From Thermoanaerobaculia bacterium (GTDB taxonomy: Bacteria > Acidobacteriota > Thermoanaerobaculia > Multivoradales > JAHEKO01), in the NCBI GenBank assembly GCA_945787635.1, contig CALZIK010000113.1, positions 1 through 64,000 on the forward strand: a stretch of DNA of 64,000 nucleotides. Direction: 5' to 3'. A model generated the notes under the pieces. That model was given only the letters and a program-made list of their open reading frames with translations, ran no database searches and was not told the origin of the DNA. Positions 47,060 to 57,500 of this stretch are shown piece by piece. Each line of letters starts with the position of its first letter. Within the stretch, counting starts at the first letter, position 1. The translations under genes were made by a program, and so were the position numbers.

Positions 47060-48258
47060 GCTCGCTTCCTCGGCGGATTGAAGAATGGCGCTCGAATCAC
47101 CGTCGCGGCGATACGGTGGCGCCGGTACTCCGCGGTCAGCTCGATCTCGACAGCCTCGCCGGGTGTGGCGAAGGCGGACTCGAGCTGGGCCAGAGCCAGG
47201 TTCTTTTTGAGAGTCGGCGACCACGCCCCGCTCGTCGCCTGGCCTATCCAGCGCCCGTCGTGGTCGTAGACCGGACGTCCGTCTCGCCAGGCGGTGGAGG
47301 AAAGCTCGGGCGGCAGGCCGTACCCCGCGAAGACCCGCTCGAGATCGGCCCAACTGACGTCGAGGCCGACGAACGCCCGCCTCGAGCCGGCTCGTTTTTC
47401 GCGCTCGAGCGCCGCCTGGCCGACGAAGGGGTCGCGCTCGAGCTTGACCGTCCAGCCGAGGCCCAGCTCGTAGGGGGACGATTTCCGCATCTCGGTCAGG
47501 CAGTGGTGGGCGCTGAAGTAATCGACGCCATTCATGATGAAACCGGCTTCCACTCGAGTGACGTCCATGGCGTCGAGGCCGGCCGGGAGCAGGCCGAAGC
47601 TGCGGCCGGCGTCTTCGAGCGCGTCGTAGACGCGCTCGGCGCCGGTTAGCGATCCGGCCGCCTCGACCCAGATCTCGTAACCGAGATCGCCGGTGTAGCC
47701 GGTGCGCGAGATGAATACCTCGACGCCGTCGAGTCGCGCCTGGGCAACGCGAAAGAACTTGAGCGCATCTATGTCGGCATCGGTGGTTCGCCTGAGAATC
47801 TCGCGCGAGTTGGGGCCCTGTAGCGCGAGAGCGCCCAGACGCGGGGTGCTGTCTTCGATCGTGACCCGGTAGCCGCGGGTTCGCCGCTCGAACCACGAGA
47901 GCGTGGGCTCGGCTGCGGTGACGCGAAAGTGCTCCTCGTCGAGGCGCGCGACCGTGCCGTCATCGACGACCTTGCCCTCGCCGTCGCACCAGCACAGATA
48001 GGTCACCCGGCCGACGCTCAGCCGGGTGATGTCGCGCACGGTGACGTGGGCCAGAAACGCCGCCGCGTCCGGACCGCGGACCTCGTACTTAAAAAGTGGC
48101 GTGACGTCGATCAAGCCGGCCGCGTGCCGAAGCGCGAAGTACTCGGGCTCATGGCAGCTCCGGTAGGAGCGAACCGCGTGGTATCCCGCCCAGTCCTTCC
48201 AGAGCAGGCTCCGGCAGCGGGCCGAGGTGCGGGAATGAAACGGCGATGGGAGCGGCAT
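47056..48258 (-). CDS. GcvT-like (aminomethyltransferase/T-protein family) protein
   Basis: 400 residues from ATG 48258, one base after the acyltransferase stop. Folate-binding GcvT fold: RSYRSCHEPEYFALRHAAGL, FKYEVRGPDAAAFLAHVTVR, SRTGYTGDLGYEIWVEA, LLPAGLDAMDVTRVEAGFIM. The C-terminal barrel domain has GWTVKLERDPFVGQAALERE. Compared with T-protein there is an insertion after the conserved Arg-x-Glu-Ala-Gly (NGVDYFSAHHCLTEMRKSSP). No gcvH, gcvP or lpd gene is near, so a role in the glycine cleavage system is unlikely. Related proteins demethylate other C1 donors on tetrahydrofolate. With two FAD oxidoreductases it may handle an N- or S-methyl compound; this is inference. Confidence 0.85.
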   Translation of the reverse strand: MPLPSPFHSRTSARCRSLLWKDWAGYHAVRSYRSCHEPEYFALRHAAGLIDVTPLFKYEVRGPDAAAFLAHVTVRDITRLSVGRVTYLCWCDGEGKVVDDGTVARLDEEHFRVTAAEPTLSWFERRTRGYRVTIEDSTPRLGALALQGPNSREILRRTTDADIDALKFFRVAQARLDGVEVFISRTGYTGDLGYEIWVEAAGSLTGAERVYDALEDAGRSFGLLPAGLDAMDVTRVEAGFIMNGVDYFSAHHCLTEMRKSSPYELGLGWTVKLERDPFVGQAALEREKRAGSRRAFVGLDVSWADLERVFAGYGLPPELSSTAWRDGRPVYDHDGRWIGQATSGAWSPTLKKNLALAQLESAFATPGEAVEIELTAEYRRHRIAATVIRAPFFNPPRKRA

Positions 48259-48259
48259 A

Positions 48260-49585
48260 TCAGGCTCCCTGGGAGCGGGCCAGAACCTGGCCGAAGGCCG
48301 CGCCGACGAATGGCAGTGCGAGGACGCCGGCGCGAAGCCCGAGCGCTCCGCCACCCACACCTTCGAGCGCCAGAAGGCCGATGCCCGCACAGAAGCAGGC
48401 CGAGCCGACCAGCAGTCGGCCGGTTCCCGGCGGCGAGCCGGAGCGAGCTCCTGGGCGCTCGAATCGACCGAAGATGATCAGGAAGGGTATGAGAAGCACG
48501 CCGAGCGCGAGCACCCAGGGAACGCGCGCGAGCCACCAGATGCCGGTCCCCGGCACCAAGCCGAGGCCCGGCCCACCCAGCTGCATCAGAGCTCCGATCG
48601 CGAGCACCAGCACCGTCGAGTGCCACAGAAACAGCGTCATGATGTTGGCGTTGACCAGTACCGTCGCCGCCCACGCGCGCCGGCCCTCGAGCCACCGGCG
48701 AAAGGGACTCTCGAAGGTAAGCAGAAGCCCACCCTGGAACATCCCGAGGGCGAGCAGAGCGATCGTCGGCGGTAAGCTGTTCGAGATCTCCTCGCCCGGG
48801 ACCCCGACCATGCTGACGGGGTAGGGACCGTAGAGGACGAGAGCGAAGAGAGCCGCCAGGCCGCTCGCGGCGAGGACCGGCAGTCGCCAGCCGCCCAGGC
48901 GGCCCGCCTGCCAGGCATAGCCGAGCTGATGGACAGCCGCCCAGACGAAGGCGTAGTTGAGCCAGCGCAGCCAGCCGGGGCCGCCTCCGAAGGCTCCGAC
49001 GTCGGCGAGAACGGCGGCGAGCGCCAGGACCGCAAACGAGGCGAGGCCGAGCTTAAGCCAGAGTCGAAATGTCCAAGGCACCGCCAGGATCACGATCAAA
49101 TAGACCGAGAGAAACCAGGTCGGTACCAGCGCCACCTGGGAACCGATCCGGAGCGTCGCGGCTGCGACGCCGCCCGAGATCGCCGCCAGACCGAGCAGCG
49201 CCCAGGCCGCGAGCAGCGGCAGGACCGGAACCACCAACCGCCGGAAACGTGAGTCGAGCCAGTGTGCATAGCTGTGTCCGCGCTCTAAGGCCTTCTGCCA
49301 GGAGATCGCGTTCGAGAATCCCCCGACGATGAAGAAGATCGGCATCACCTGGAGCGCCCATGTCAGCCAGTGGGTCCAGGGCTCGAGATCGAGCATGTGG
49401 GCGAGTCGGGGCTCGCCCTCGGCGAGGAACGGCGCCGCCATCAGCCAGTGGCCAAGAACCACCACCAGGATGGAAGCTGCTCGGAGGAAATCAGCGTAAC
49501 GGTTGCGGCTCGGCGGAGTCCGGGCCCCGAGCTCCAGGGCTCGTCGCCAGGCGTTCGGCCTCGGGCGCGTCCGGGAGTCTGCCAT
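48260..49585 (-). CDS. Acyltransferase 3 (OafA/YrhL-type) membrane protein
   Basis: 441 residues from ATG 49585; the frame above it is not supported. About ten to eleven hydrophobic helices. Family residues at the start: RYADFLRAASILVVVLGHWL with the conserved Arg and the catalytic His, then QVMPIFFIVGGFSNAISW, RFRRLVVPVLPLLAAWALLG, VPTWFLSVYLIVILAVPW and FLWHSTVLVLAIGAL. These fit the acyltransferase 3 family (PF01757), which transfers acetyl or other acyl groups to sugars or lipids at the membrane. First gene of a minus-strand operon with the GcvT-like and two FAD genes. The acceptor is unknown. Confidence 0.87.
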   Translation of the reverse strand: MADSRTRPRPNAWRRALELGARTPPSRNRYADFLRAASILVVVLGHWLMAAPFLAEGEPRLAHMLDLEPWTHWLTWALQVMPIFFIVGGFSNAISWQKALERGHSYAHWLDSRFRRLVVPVLPLLAAWALLGLAAISGGVAAATLRIGSQVALVPTWFLSVYLIVILAVPWTFRLWLKLGLASFAVLALAAVLADVGAFGGGPGWLRWLNYAFVWAAVHQLGYAWQAGRLGGWRLPVLAASGLAALFALVLYGPYPVSMVGVPGEEISNSLPPTIALLALGMFQGGLLLTFESPFRRWLEGRRAWAATVLVNANIMTLFLWHSTVLVLAIGALMQLGGPGLGLVPGTGIWWLARVPWVLALGVLLIPFLIIFGRFERPGARSGSPPGTGRLLVGSACFCAGIGLLALEGVGGGALGLRAGVLALPFVGAAFGQVLARSQGA

Positions 49586-49725
49586 CACAGAGAGCTTAGC
49601 GCGCCGGGTGCGCAACCCGTAGCTGGCGAAACCGTAGTAGTTTAGGTCATCTGCAAGGCGAGCTGGACGGTTCCGATCCGCCGGCTGGTTGTGGCGTTGC
49701 CCCTTCGGGAGACTTCTGTAGGCGT

Positions 49726-50961
49726 ATGTTTTTCAATCAACTGAAACGGGTGGGGCAGCTCGCTCTGCTGCTGGTGGTGCTGACGGCTTCAAGCGGCGCC
49801 TGCTCGCGGCCGGAGGCCTCGGCTGATGACGACGGCGCGACAGCGGCCTCGGATGCCGACAGTCAAGCCTCGGACAAGGGCGGGACCGAAGATAGCAAGG
49901 CCGAGGGCGACAAAGACGAGGGCGCGAAAGACGAGGCGGTGCCGATCGAGGTCGTCGAGCTCGGCCGCGGCCGCATCGAGACCGTGCTTCGCTTTTCGAC
50001 CAATCTCGAGGCGGAAAACGAGGTCACGGTGGTGTCTCAGGCGACCCGGCAGCTGCCAGTCGTGCGCCTCTTGGCCGAAGAGGGCGACGACGTCGACAAG
50101 GGCGAGCCTCTCCTGCGCCTCCAGAACGATCAGCTCAAGACCGCGCTCGAGCGCACTCGAGGCCAGCTCGCCAAGGCCGAGCGAGAGTACCGTCGCCAGA
50201 CCAAGCTCCACGAACAGCAGCTGATCAGCGAGCAGGCCTACACGGAGGCGACCTACGAGCTGGAGCAGCTTCAGCTGGCCTTGAGGGACGCCGAGCGCGA
50301 GCTCGGCTACACCGAGGTGCGAGCTCCGATCTCGGGCACGATCACCGAGCGCCACGTGAACGTCGGCAACCAGGTCGCTCCCGGTCAGGCGCTTTTCGGC
50401 ATCGTTGACTTCGACTCCATTGTGGCGCGGGTGTACGTACCTGAAAAGGAGCTGTTTCGGATCCGCCCGGGCCTTGAAGCGCGTGTCTTCGCCGAGGGGG
50501 CTCGGGGGAGAGAGCGCCTCGGCTCTATCGATCGCATCGCTCCGCGGGTGGACCCCCGCAGCGGCACGGTCAAGACCACGGTGGCGATGCCGCGCAGCGC
50601 GGAGCTTCTGCCCGGGATGTACGTCTCGGTCGAGCTGGTGACGGCGGTCAACGAGGACGCGGTGCTGGTTCCCAAGAAAGCGCTGATCTACGACGCCGAG
50701 CAGATTTTCGTTTTCCGGCTGGTCGAGGCGGCGGGTTCGGGTGAGGTCGTGGGAGAGGATCGGGTCGAGCGCCTCTTGCTGCGACCGCGACTCGAGGATC
50801 GCGACCACATCGAGGTCGGAGAAATGCTCGCCGAGGGCGACCGGATCGTGGTTGGCGGGCAGGCGGGCTTGAAGGACGGATCTCGCGTGCGCTTGATCGG
50901 CGCGGAGACCGACACCGAAGACGCCGACGGCGCGGCCGAGTCCTTGGCGGCGGGAGAATAG
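49726..50961 (+). CDS. RND efflux periplasmic adaptor (membrane fusion protein)
   Basis: 411 residues. Lipoprotein signal (LALLLVVLTASSGAC; a Cys near residue 26) followed by an acidic, low-complexity Asp/Glu/Lys linker of about 40 residues (EASADDDGATAASDADSQAS). The core is HlyD/AcrA-like: beta-barrel strand PIEVVELGRGRIETVLRFST, lipoyl half-motifs LPVVRLLAEEGDDVDKGEPL and VRAPISGTITERHVNVGNQV, and an alpha-hairpin between (LEQLQLALRDAEREL). It links the inner-membrane RND pump to an outer membrane channel. The gene begins an operon with two RND permease genes; no TolC-like gene is seen here. Confidence 0.92.
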   Translation: MFFNQLKRVGQLALLLVVLTASSGACSRPEASADDDGATAASDADSQASDKGGTEDSKAEGDKDEGAKDEAVPIEVVELGRGRIETVLRFSTNLEAENEVTVVSQATRQLPVVRLLAEEGDDVDKGEPLLRLQNDQLKTALERTRGQLAKAEREYRRQTKLHEQQLISEQAYTEATYELEQLQLALRDAERELGYTEVRAPISGTITERHVNVGNQVAPGQALFGIVDFDSIVARVYVPEKELFRIRPGLEARVFAEGARGRERLGSIDRIAPRVDPRSGTVKTTVAMPRSAELLPGMYVSVELVTAVNEDAVLVPKKALIYDAEQIFVFRLVEAAGSGEVVGEDRVERLLLRPRLEDRDHIEVGEMLAEGDRIVVGGQAGLKDGSRVRLIGAETDTEDADGAAESLAAGE

Positions 50962-50978
50962 GCGCCGGGCACGACGGG

Positions 50979-53900
50979 ATGAGTCAGACGACGGACAGCG
51001 CCCTTTCGAGCTTCATGACCCGCCGGCCGGTGGCGATCACGATGGTGTTCGTCGCCGCGGTGGTGTTCGGCTACTTCTCGTACGGACGCCTGCCGGTGAC
51101 CCTGATGCCGGAGCTGTCCTACCCGACGCTGACGGTCCGGACCGAGTACCCGGGAGCCGCTCCGGAGGAGGTCGAAAACGACGTCAGCCGGCCGGTCGAA
51201 GAGGCCCTGGGAGTGGTCGGCGGTCTGCGCCGGGTGTCGTCGATCAGCCGGGCCGGGGTCAGTGACGTGGTGCTCGAGTTCAGCTGGGACACGGCGATGT
51301 CCGAGGCGATTCAGGACTCGCTCGAAAAGCTGGATCTGATCCTCCTGCCCGAGGAGGCCGAGCGGCCGCTCATCCTGCGCTTCGATCCCTCCCTGGATCC
51401 GGTGATGGAGTTGAGCCTCTCCGGGAGCGGCGATCGGTTCGACGGCGAGGAGGGGCTACGCCGGCTGCGCCGGATCGCCGATCTCCAGATCAAACGCTCG
51501 ATCGAACCGATCAAGGGCGTCGCGGCTGTGCGCGTGCGCGGCGGGCTGGAAGAGGAGATTCACGTTCTGTTGGACGAGGAGGAGCTGCGGCGCACCGGGC
51601 TCTCGATCCAGACGGTGATCGATCGCCTGGCCCAGGAGAACATCAACCTCGCCGGCGGGACCCTCACCGAGGGTCGGACCGAGTACATGGTGCGGACCCT
51701 GAACGAGTACGAGGATCTGGATCAGATACGAAACACAGTGGTCGCGCACTTCGAGGGACGCGACGTGCGCATCGGGTCGATCGGGCGGGTTCTGCGCTCG
51801 CACAAAGAGCGCGAGATTCTGACCCGCACGAATTCCCTCGAGAGCGTCCAGGTCGACATCTTCAAGGAAGCCGACGCGAACATCGTCGCCCTGGCCAAGC
51901 GGGTCAAGACCGAGCTCGGCAAGTTCGACCTCGACCTCGCGCGCCGCAAGGCAGCCGGTGAGGTGATCGAAGAGGAGGCCGACGGCAAGGCGACGAGCCG
52001 GTGGGGCAAGAAAGGCGATGACAAGAGCAAGCGACCCCAAGGCCTCATCGCCGAGGCCTGGAGCAATGAAGGCGCCGAGCTCTCTCTGGTCGCCGACCGT
52101 TCGCTCTTTATCGAGAGCTCGATCAAGGAGGTGCGCAACACCGCGCTCATCGGTGGGCTGCTGGCCGTGCTGGTCCTGTTCTTCTTTCTGAAGGACCTGC
52201 GCACCACCACCATCATCGCGGTCTCAATCCCGATCTCGCTTCTGGTCACGTTCGCGCCGTTGAATCTGCTGGGGGTCAGCCTCAACATCATGTCGCTGGG
52301 AGGTCTGGCTCTGGGCATCGGCATGCTGGTCGACTCGTCGATCGTGGTGCTCGAGTCGATCTTCCGCTGTCGCGAGGAGGGCGACGAGCTAGAAGCGGCT
52401 GCGGTCCGCGGAACCTCGGAGGTTCGCGGGGCGGTGGTGGCCTCGACGCTGACCACCATCGCGGTCTTTTTTCCCATGGTTTTTGTCGAAGGCGTGGCCG
52501 GCCAGGCGTTCGGGGATCTCGGGCTGGCGGTGGTGATCTCTCTGCTCGCCTCACTCGGAGTCGCCTTGTTCTTGATTCCGATGCTCGCGAGCCGCGCCGG
52601 GGTCCGCTGGACCGAAGAAGGACCGAGACCAATCGACTGGAAGACCTTCGCCAGCTGGAGAGCGCTGGCCGGGGACTGGAAGAGTTTTCGACGTCCGGCC
52701 GACGGCGGTCCCCAGCGGCGCAGTGGCAAGCTCTTGCGGGCGCCTGCCTATCTTGTCGTGCCTCTGTATTTCGGGCTCAGATTCCTGATCGGCGTGGTGC
52801 TCGAGTTCGTGGGCAAGCTCCTTCTGGGTCTTTTTTTCGGTGCTGTCTGGCTCGGCCGTAGATTTCTTGTTCCCGCTCTTGGCGTCGCGTTTCGGTTCCT
52901 GGTCGCGCTGCCGCTACGGTTCACCCAGCGCGCTCTCGACGACCTCCATGAGCTCTATCCGAGGAGCCTCCGGTGGGCGCTCCGCAATCCGCTGCCGATC
53001 GTAGTCCTGGTGGCCGCGACCTTCGGAGTCATCGCCTGGACGCTCGCGGCGCTCGACACCGAGCTTTTGCCGGAGGTGCATCAGGGAGAGTTCACCGTGG
53101 AGGTGGCTCTACCGGTGGGCACGCCGATCGAAGCGACCGAGAGCATTGTGGCTCCGGTCGAGAGTGCGATCCTCGCAGAAAAAGAGCACATGCGCTCGCT
53201 GCTTCTGACCGTCGGCTACGACCCCGCCTACTCCACTCGGTCGGACGAAGGTGAGCATACCGCTCGCTTCAAGGTGCTTTTGGATCGTGCGGATCCGCGC
53301 ACCGAGGCCGAGGTGATTCGCCGGCTGCGCGGTCGATTCGCCGCGATCCCCGATCTCGACGCCCGAGTCACGCGCCCGGTGCTCTTCAGCTTCAAGACGC
53401 CGATCGAAACCGAAGTGCACGGTGATGACCTCGTGATGCTCCGGCGCCAGGCGGAGCTCGCCAAGCGGACGCTCGCGGCGATGCCACAGCTTGCCGACGT
53501 CGAGACCACGCTGCGAAGGGGAGCACCCGAGGTTCAGGTCGTCTACGATCGCGATCTTTTAGCTCGCTACGGACTCAACCCTGGTCAGGTAGCGCGCCTG
53601 GTGCGCGACAAGGTCCAGGGCTTCGAAGCGACCCGGTTCAATTTGAAGGACCGGCGCATCCCGATCATCGTGCGTCTCAAGATGAGTGATCGCGAGTCGG
53701 TCGACAGTGTGGCCTCGTTGATCGTCAACCCCGGTGGTATGCGACCGATCCCGCTGTCGGCGGTGGCTTCGGTCGAGCTCGCCGAAGGACCTAGCGAGGT
53801 GAGGCGCGTGGACGGCCGGCGAGTGGCGCTGGTGACCGCTTCGATTGCGAGCGGCTCGCTCGGGAGCGCGGTGGAGGCGATCAAAGACGAGCTCGACGCG

Positions 53901-54572
53901 CTCACCTGGCCCTCGGGCACGACCTTCTTCATGTCTGGCCAGAACCAGGAGTGGGAGCAGAGCAAAGGCAGCCTGTGGCTGGCGATGGCGCTTTCGATCT
54001 TTCTCGTCTACGTCATCATGGCGGCACAGTTCGAGTCGATCTGGCATCCGCTGGTGATCTTGTTCACCATTCCCTTGGCGTTTTTCGGCACGGTCGTGAC
54101 CCTCTTTCTCCTCGGCATCAGCCTCTCGATCGTGGTCTTTCTGGGGATGATCATGCTTGCCGGAATCGTGGTCAACAACGCGATCGTCCTAGTCGACTAC
54201 ATCAACATCTTGCGACGTCGCGGCATGGAGGCGCTCGAGGCGGTGGTTACCGCCGGCTCGGTGCGATTGAGGCCGATCCTCATGACCACGGCGACCACCA
54301 CCCTGGGACTTCTGCCGATGGCGCTTGGTTTCGGCGACGGCGCCGAGCTGCGCACCCCGATGGCGATCGCCGTCATAAGCGGTCTGGTGATTTCCACGTT
54401 GCTGACTCTTTTCGTGATTCCGGTGATCTACTCGCTGGTCGACCGGGTCAAGGCGCGCATGACCGGCGAGGAATTGGTCGTCGAAAGCTCCACCCGGATC
54501 GGGAAGGACGCGGATCGAGGCATCGAGCCCGGAGCGGCGCCGGCAATGTCGTCGGCTCCCGAGGGGACCTAG
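50979..54572 (+). CDS. RND efflux permease with a long central insertion
   Basis: 1197 residues, longer than the usual 1030-1060. RND halves are clear: first helix RRPVAITMVFVAAVVFGYFS, porter start LPVTLMPELSYPTLTVRTEY, and ALGIGMLVDSSIVVLESIFR in TM4 with one Asp of the proton relay (Asp-Ser instead of Asp-Asp). The second half begins near residue 664 (RWALRNPLPIVVLVAATFGV) and has IFLVYVIMAAQFESIWHPLV and GIVVNNAIVLVDYINILRRR. Between the halves, at about residues 545-660, is an insertion with a hydrophilic stretch and two or three extra hydrophobic segments (YLVVPLYFGLRFLIGVVLEF, LLLGLFFGAVWLGRR). A charged loop also extends the first porter region near residues 315-360. Family HAE1/acriflavine type. 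Substrate unknown. Confidence 0.92.
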   Translation: MSQTTDSALSSFMTRRPVAITMVFVAAVVFGYFSYGRLPVTLMPELSYPTLTVRTEYPGAAPEEVENDVSRPVEEALGVVGGLRRVSSISRAGVSDVVLEFSWDTAMSEAIQDSLEKLDLILLPEEAERPLILRFDPSLDPVMELSLSGSGDRFDGEEGLRRLRRIADLQIKRSIEPIKGVAAVRVRGGLEEEIHVLLDEEELRRTGLSIQTVIDRLAQENINLAGGTLTEGRTEYMVRTLNEYEDLDQIRNTVVAHFEGRDVRIGSIGRVLRSHKEREILTRTNSLESVQVDIFKEADANIVALAKRVKTELGKFDLDLARRKAAGEVIEEEADGKATSRWGKKGDDKSKRPQGLIAEAWSNEGAELSLVADRSLFIESSIKEVRNTALIGGLLAVLVLFFFLKDLRTTTIIAVSIPISLLVTFAPLNLLGVSLNIMSLGGLALGIGMLVDSSIVVLESIFRCREEGDELEAAAVRGTSEVRGAVVASTLTTIAVFFPMVFVEGVAGQAFGDLGLAVVISLLASLGVALFLIPMLASRAGVRWTEEGPRPIDWKTFASWRALAGDWKSFRRPADGGPQRRSGKLLRAPAYLVVPLYFGLRFLIGVVLEFVGKLLLGLFFGAVWLGRRFLVPALGVAFRFLVALPLRFTQRALDDLHELYPRSLRWALRNPLPIVVLVAATFGVIAWTLAALDTELLPEVHQGEFTVEVALPVGTPIEATESIVAPVESAILAEKEHMRSLLLTVGYDPAYSTRSDEGEHTARFKVLLDRADPRTEAEVIRRLRGRFAAIPDLDARVTRPVLFSFKTPIETEVHGDDLVMLRRQAELAKRTLAAMPQLADVETTLRRGAPEVQVVYDRDLLARYGLNPGQVARLVRDKVQGFEATRFNLKDRRIPIIVRLKMSDRESVDSVASLIVNPGGMRPIPLSAVASVELAEGPSEVRRVDGRRVALVTASIASGSLGSAVEAIKDELDALTWPSGTTFFMSGQNQEWEQSKGSLWLAMALSIFLVYVIMAAQFESIWHPLVILFTIPLAFFGTVVTLFLLGISLSIVVFLGMIMLAGIVVNNAIVLVDYINILRRRGMEALEAVVTAGSVRLRPILMTTATTTLGLLPMALGFGDGAELRTPMAIAVISGLVISTLLTLFVIPVIYSLVDRVKARMTGEELVVESSTRIGKDADRGIEPGAAPAMSSAPEGT

Positions 54573-54596
54573 CCAGCGAAAACGAAAGGCCCGACC

Positions 54597-57500
54597 ATGA
54601 ACTCATCCGAAGAGCCAAGCCGCGACTCCAGCTTGCCCCGTTTTTCGCTCGACCGGCGGATCACCGTCGTGATGATCCTCTTGACCTTGGTGGTGCTCGG
54701 CACGGTCGCGACCGTGAGCATCCCGCTCGAGCTCTTTCCGTCGGGCTTCGAGGGCCCGATGCTGGAGGTGCAGGTTCCCTGGCGCGACGCGCCTTCGCAG
54801 GAGGTTCTGGAGAAGGTCGTTCTGCCGCTCGAAGAGGAGCTCTCGACCATTGCCGGCATCGATCAACTCGATACCTACGCCCGCACGGGATTCGGCATGG
54901 CGACACTCCGGTTCAAGCAGGGCACCGACATGGACGTCGCCTACCGCGAGGCGCGCGACCGGGTGGAGCGGGCTCGCGTCCGGATGCCCGATGACGTGCA
55001 GCAGGTTTTCATCTTCAAACACGACGTTTCCGGCATTCCAATTTACTTCGTCGGGCTGGCCATCGATCCGGCGGTAATCGACGTCTACAACCTGGTGCAG
55101 GACGAGGTCGTTCTGCCGCTCGAGCGCCTCGAGGGAGTCGCCTCGGTAGAAGCCTTCGGCCTCGAAGAGAAGGAAGTTCTGATCGAGCTCGACCGCGAGC
55201 GAACGGATGCCTCGGGCCTCAACATCTACGAGCTCGCCCAGCAGCTCGGTGGCGACAACTTCACTCTCTCGAGCGGCACGGTGCGGCAGGGTGGGAAGAA
55301 GCTCCTGCTGCGCTCGGTGGCTCGGTACCGGAGCCTCGAAGAGCTCGAGAACCGGCAGGTCGGGCCCCAGACTCGGCTCAAAGACATCGCCACCGTGACC
55401 TACGACCTTCCCGACAAGAAGTATCGTGTGCGCGCGATGAGCCGGCCGGCGGTGGCCATCGCAGTGAACAAGGAGGGCGACGCCAACGCCCTCGAAGTCG
55501 CCCAACGAGTCGACGCGGCGGTCGAGGAGATGCGCGAGAATCCGCGCCTCCAGCTGATCGAGGTCGCAACCCTGTTCGATCAGGGCGAGGTGATCATGGA
55601 GTCGTTGGGAACACTGCTTTCGAGCGGACGGATCGGCGGGATCATCGCCCTGCTGGTGCTTTTCTTTTTCCTGCGACGCTTCCGGATGACCCTGATCGTG
55701 ACGCTGTCGATTCCGGTGTCGATCGTGATCGCCTTGACCGCGATGTATTTCGCCGGCGAGTCGCTCAATATCTTGACGCTATTGGCGCTGATGATCTCGG
55801 TCGGGCTTTTGGTGGACAACTCCGTGGTGGTGGGCGAGAACATCTTCCGGCTCCATCGCGAGGGTCTCTCACGGCGGCGGGCCTGCATCGAGGGCGCCGG
55901 CGAAATCGCGCTCGCCATCGTCATGGCGACCTTGACCACGATCATCGTGTTTCTGCCGGTTTCGCTGGTTGAGGGGATGGGCCAGTTTTTCCTGCTGCGG
56001 CTGTCGATCCCGATCTCGGTGGCGCTTCTGGGCTCGCTTCTGGTCGCGCTGATCTTCATCCCGCTCTCGGTCTACCTGACCCTGCCGAAAAACGGCAGCG
56101 AGGAGGAGGCACCCCATCCGGTCTTCAACTGGCTGAAGCGCGCCTATGACGTCTCGTTCGGCCTGCTCAATCGGGCCTACACCGGCATGCTCGCGGTCTT
56201 CCTGCGGCGGCGGCTCGATCTGATCCTGGTTCTGGTCGCGGTCTTCGCAGTGAGCGCCGGTCTGGTCTTCAAGAAGGTCGAATTCGTCGAAGCCCAGGAA
56301 GAGGAGCGGGGTGGCTTCGAGCTCCAGGTGACCCTGCCACAAAACACCACGCTCCAAGAAGCGGAGGAGTATTTCCTGGCCGGCGAGAAAGTGATCGAGG
56401 ACCTCGCCGAAGAGCTCGACATGGACGGCTGGTTCATCTTCCACCGCCAGACCTTTGGTTCCTACCAGGGCTGGTTCAGGAGCCCGCGCACCAACGACGT
56501 GTCTCCCCGTGAGGCGACCAAGCGAGTGATGGATTCTCTGCCGGAAAAAGCCGGCGTCAAGGTGCAGACCACCGAAGACAACCAAGCGGACCAGCTCCAG
56601 AACAAGAACGTCTACACCGTGATGATCGAGGGCGAGGAGTCCGAGATTCTCGAGAGGGTCGCCGAAGATCTCGAACTGGTCTTTACCCGAGTGCCGGGAG
56701 TGCTGGGAACCAAGAAGGTGGCCGACGATTCGCCCAGCGAGATGGCTCTGGTGCTCGACCGCGAGCGCATGCAGGCCCAGAACATCAACCCAATGGTGGT
56801 GTCGGCGGTCGTAGGGTACGCCCTCAGGGGCCAGGGTCTGCCGCGGTTTCACTGGGGCGGCAAGGAGATTCCAGTCACGGTGCGTTTCAAGGAAGAGGAT
56901 CGCGACTCGCTCGACGAACTGGCCGACTTTGCCGTGCCGACACAAGACGGCGCGATGGTGCCGCTTTCGTCGCTGTCCGAGCCACGCTACCTGTCTTCGG
57001 CGACCCGCATCTTCCGCAAGAACAAACGCACGTCGCGCGAGATCACGATGGAGCTCGAAGAGGGCAAGGAAGACAAGACTCGCGAGACCCTCGCGGCTCT
57101 GGTCTCGGCGATCGACCTGCCCGAGGGCGTCACCTTCGGCTCGAATGGAGGCCGTGAGGGCCTGAGCGAAGATCTGCAGGGGATGCTCTTCGCCGGGATC
57201 GTCTCGATCCTGTTCATCTATCTCTTGATGGGCTTTCTGTTCGAGAGCTTCATTCTGCCGCTCTCGATCATCCTGACGATTCCGCTCGCGAGCCTAGGGG
57301 TCTACTGGAGCCACTTTCTGTTCGGGCTCAATATCGACTTTCTGGGCGCGGTGGGCTTGATTCTGCTGGTCGGCGTCGTGGTCAACAACGGCATCGTCCT
57401 GGTCGACTACGTGACCCGGCTTCGTCACCGCGGCTACGAGCGCAGCGAGGCGTTGCTTCTGGCCGCCGAGCGGCGCTTCCGGCCGATCATGATGACCGCG

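Noticed and set aside
47056-48258. Glycine cleavage system T-protein
   Set aside because: No gcvH, gcvP or lpd nearby, an insertion in the conserved region, and coupling to FAD oxidases instead; kept as GcvT-like only.
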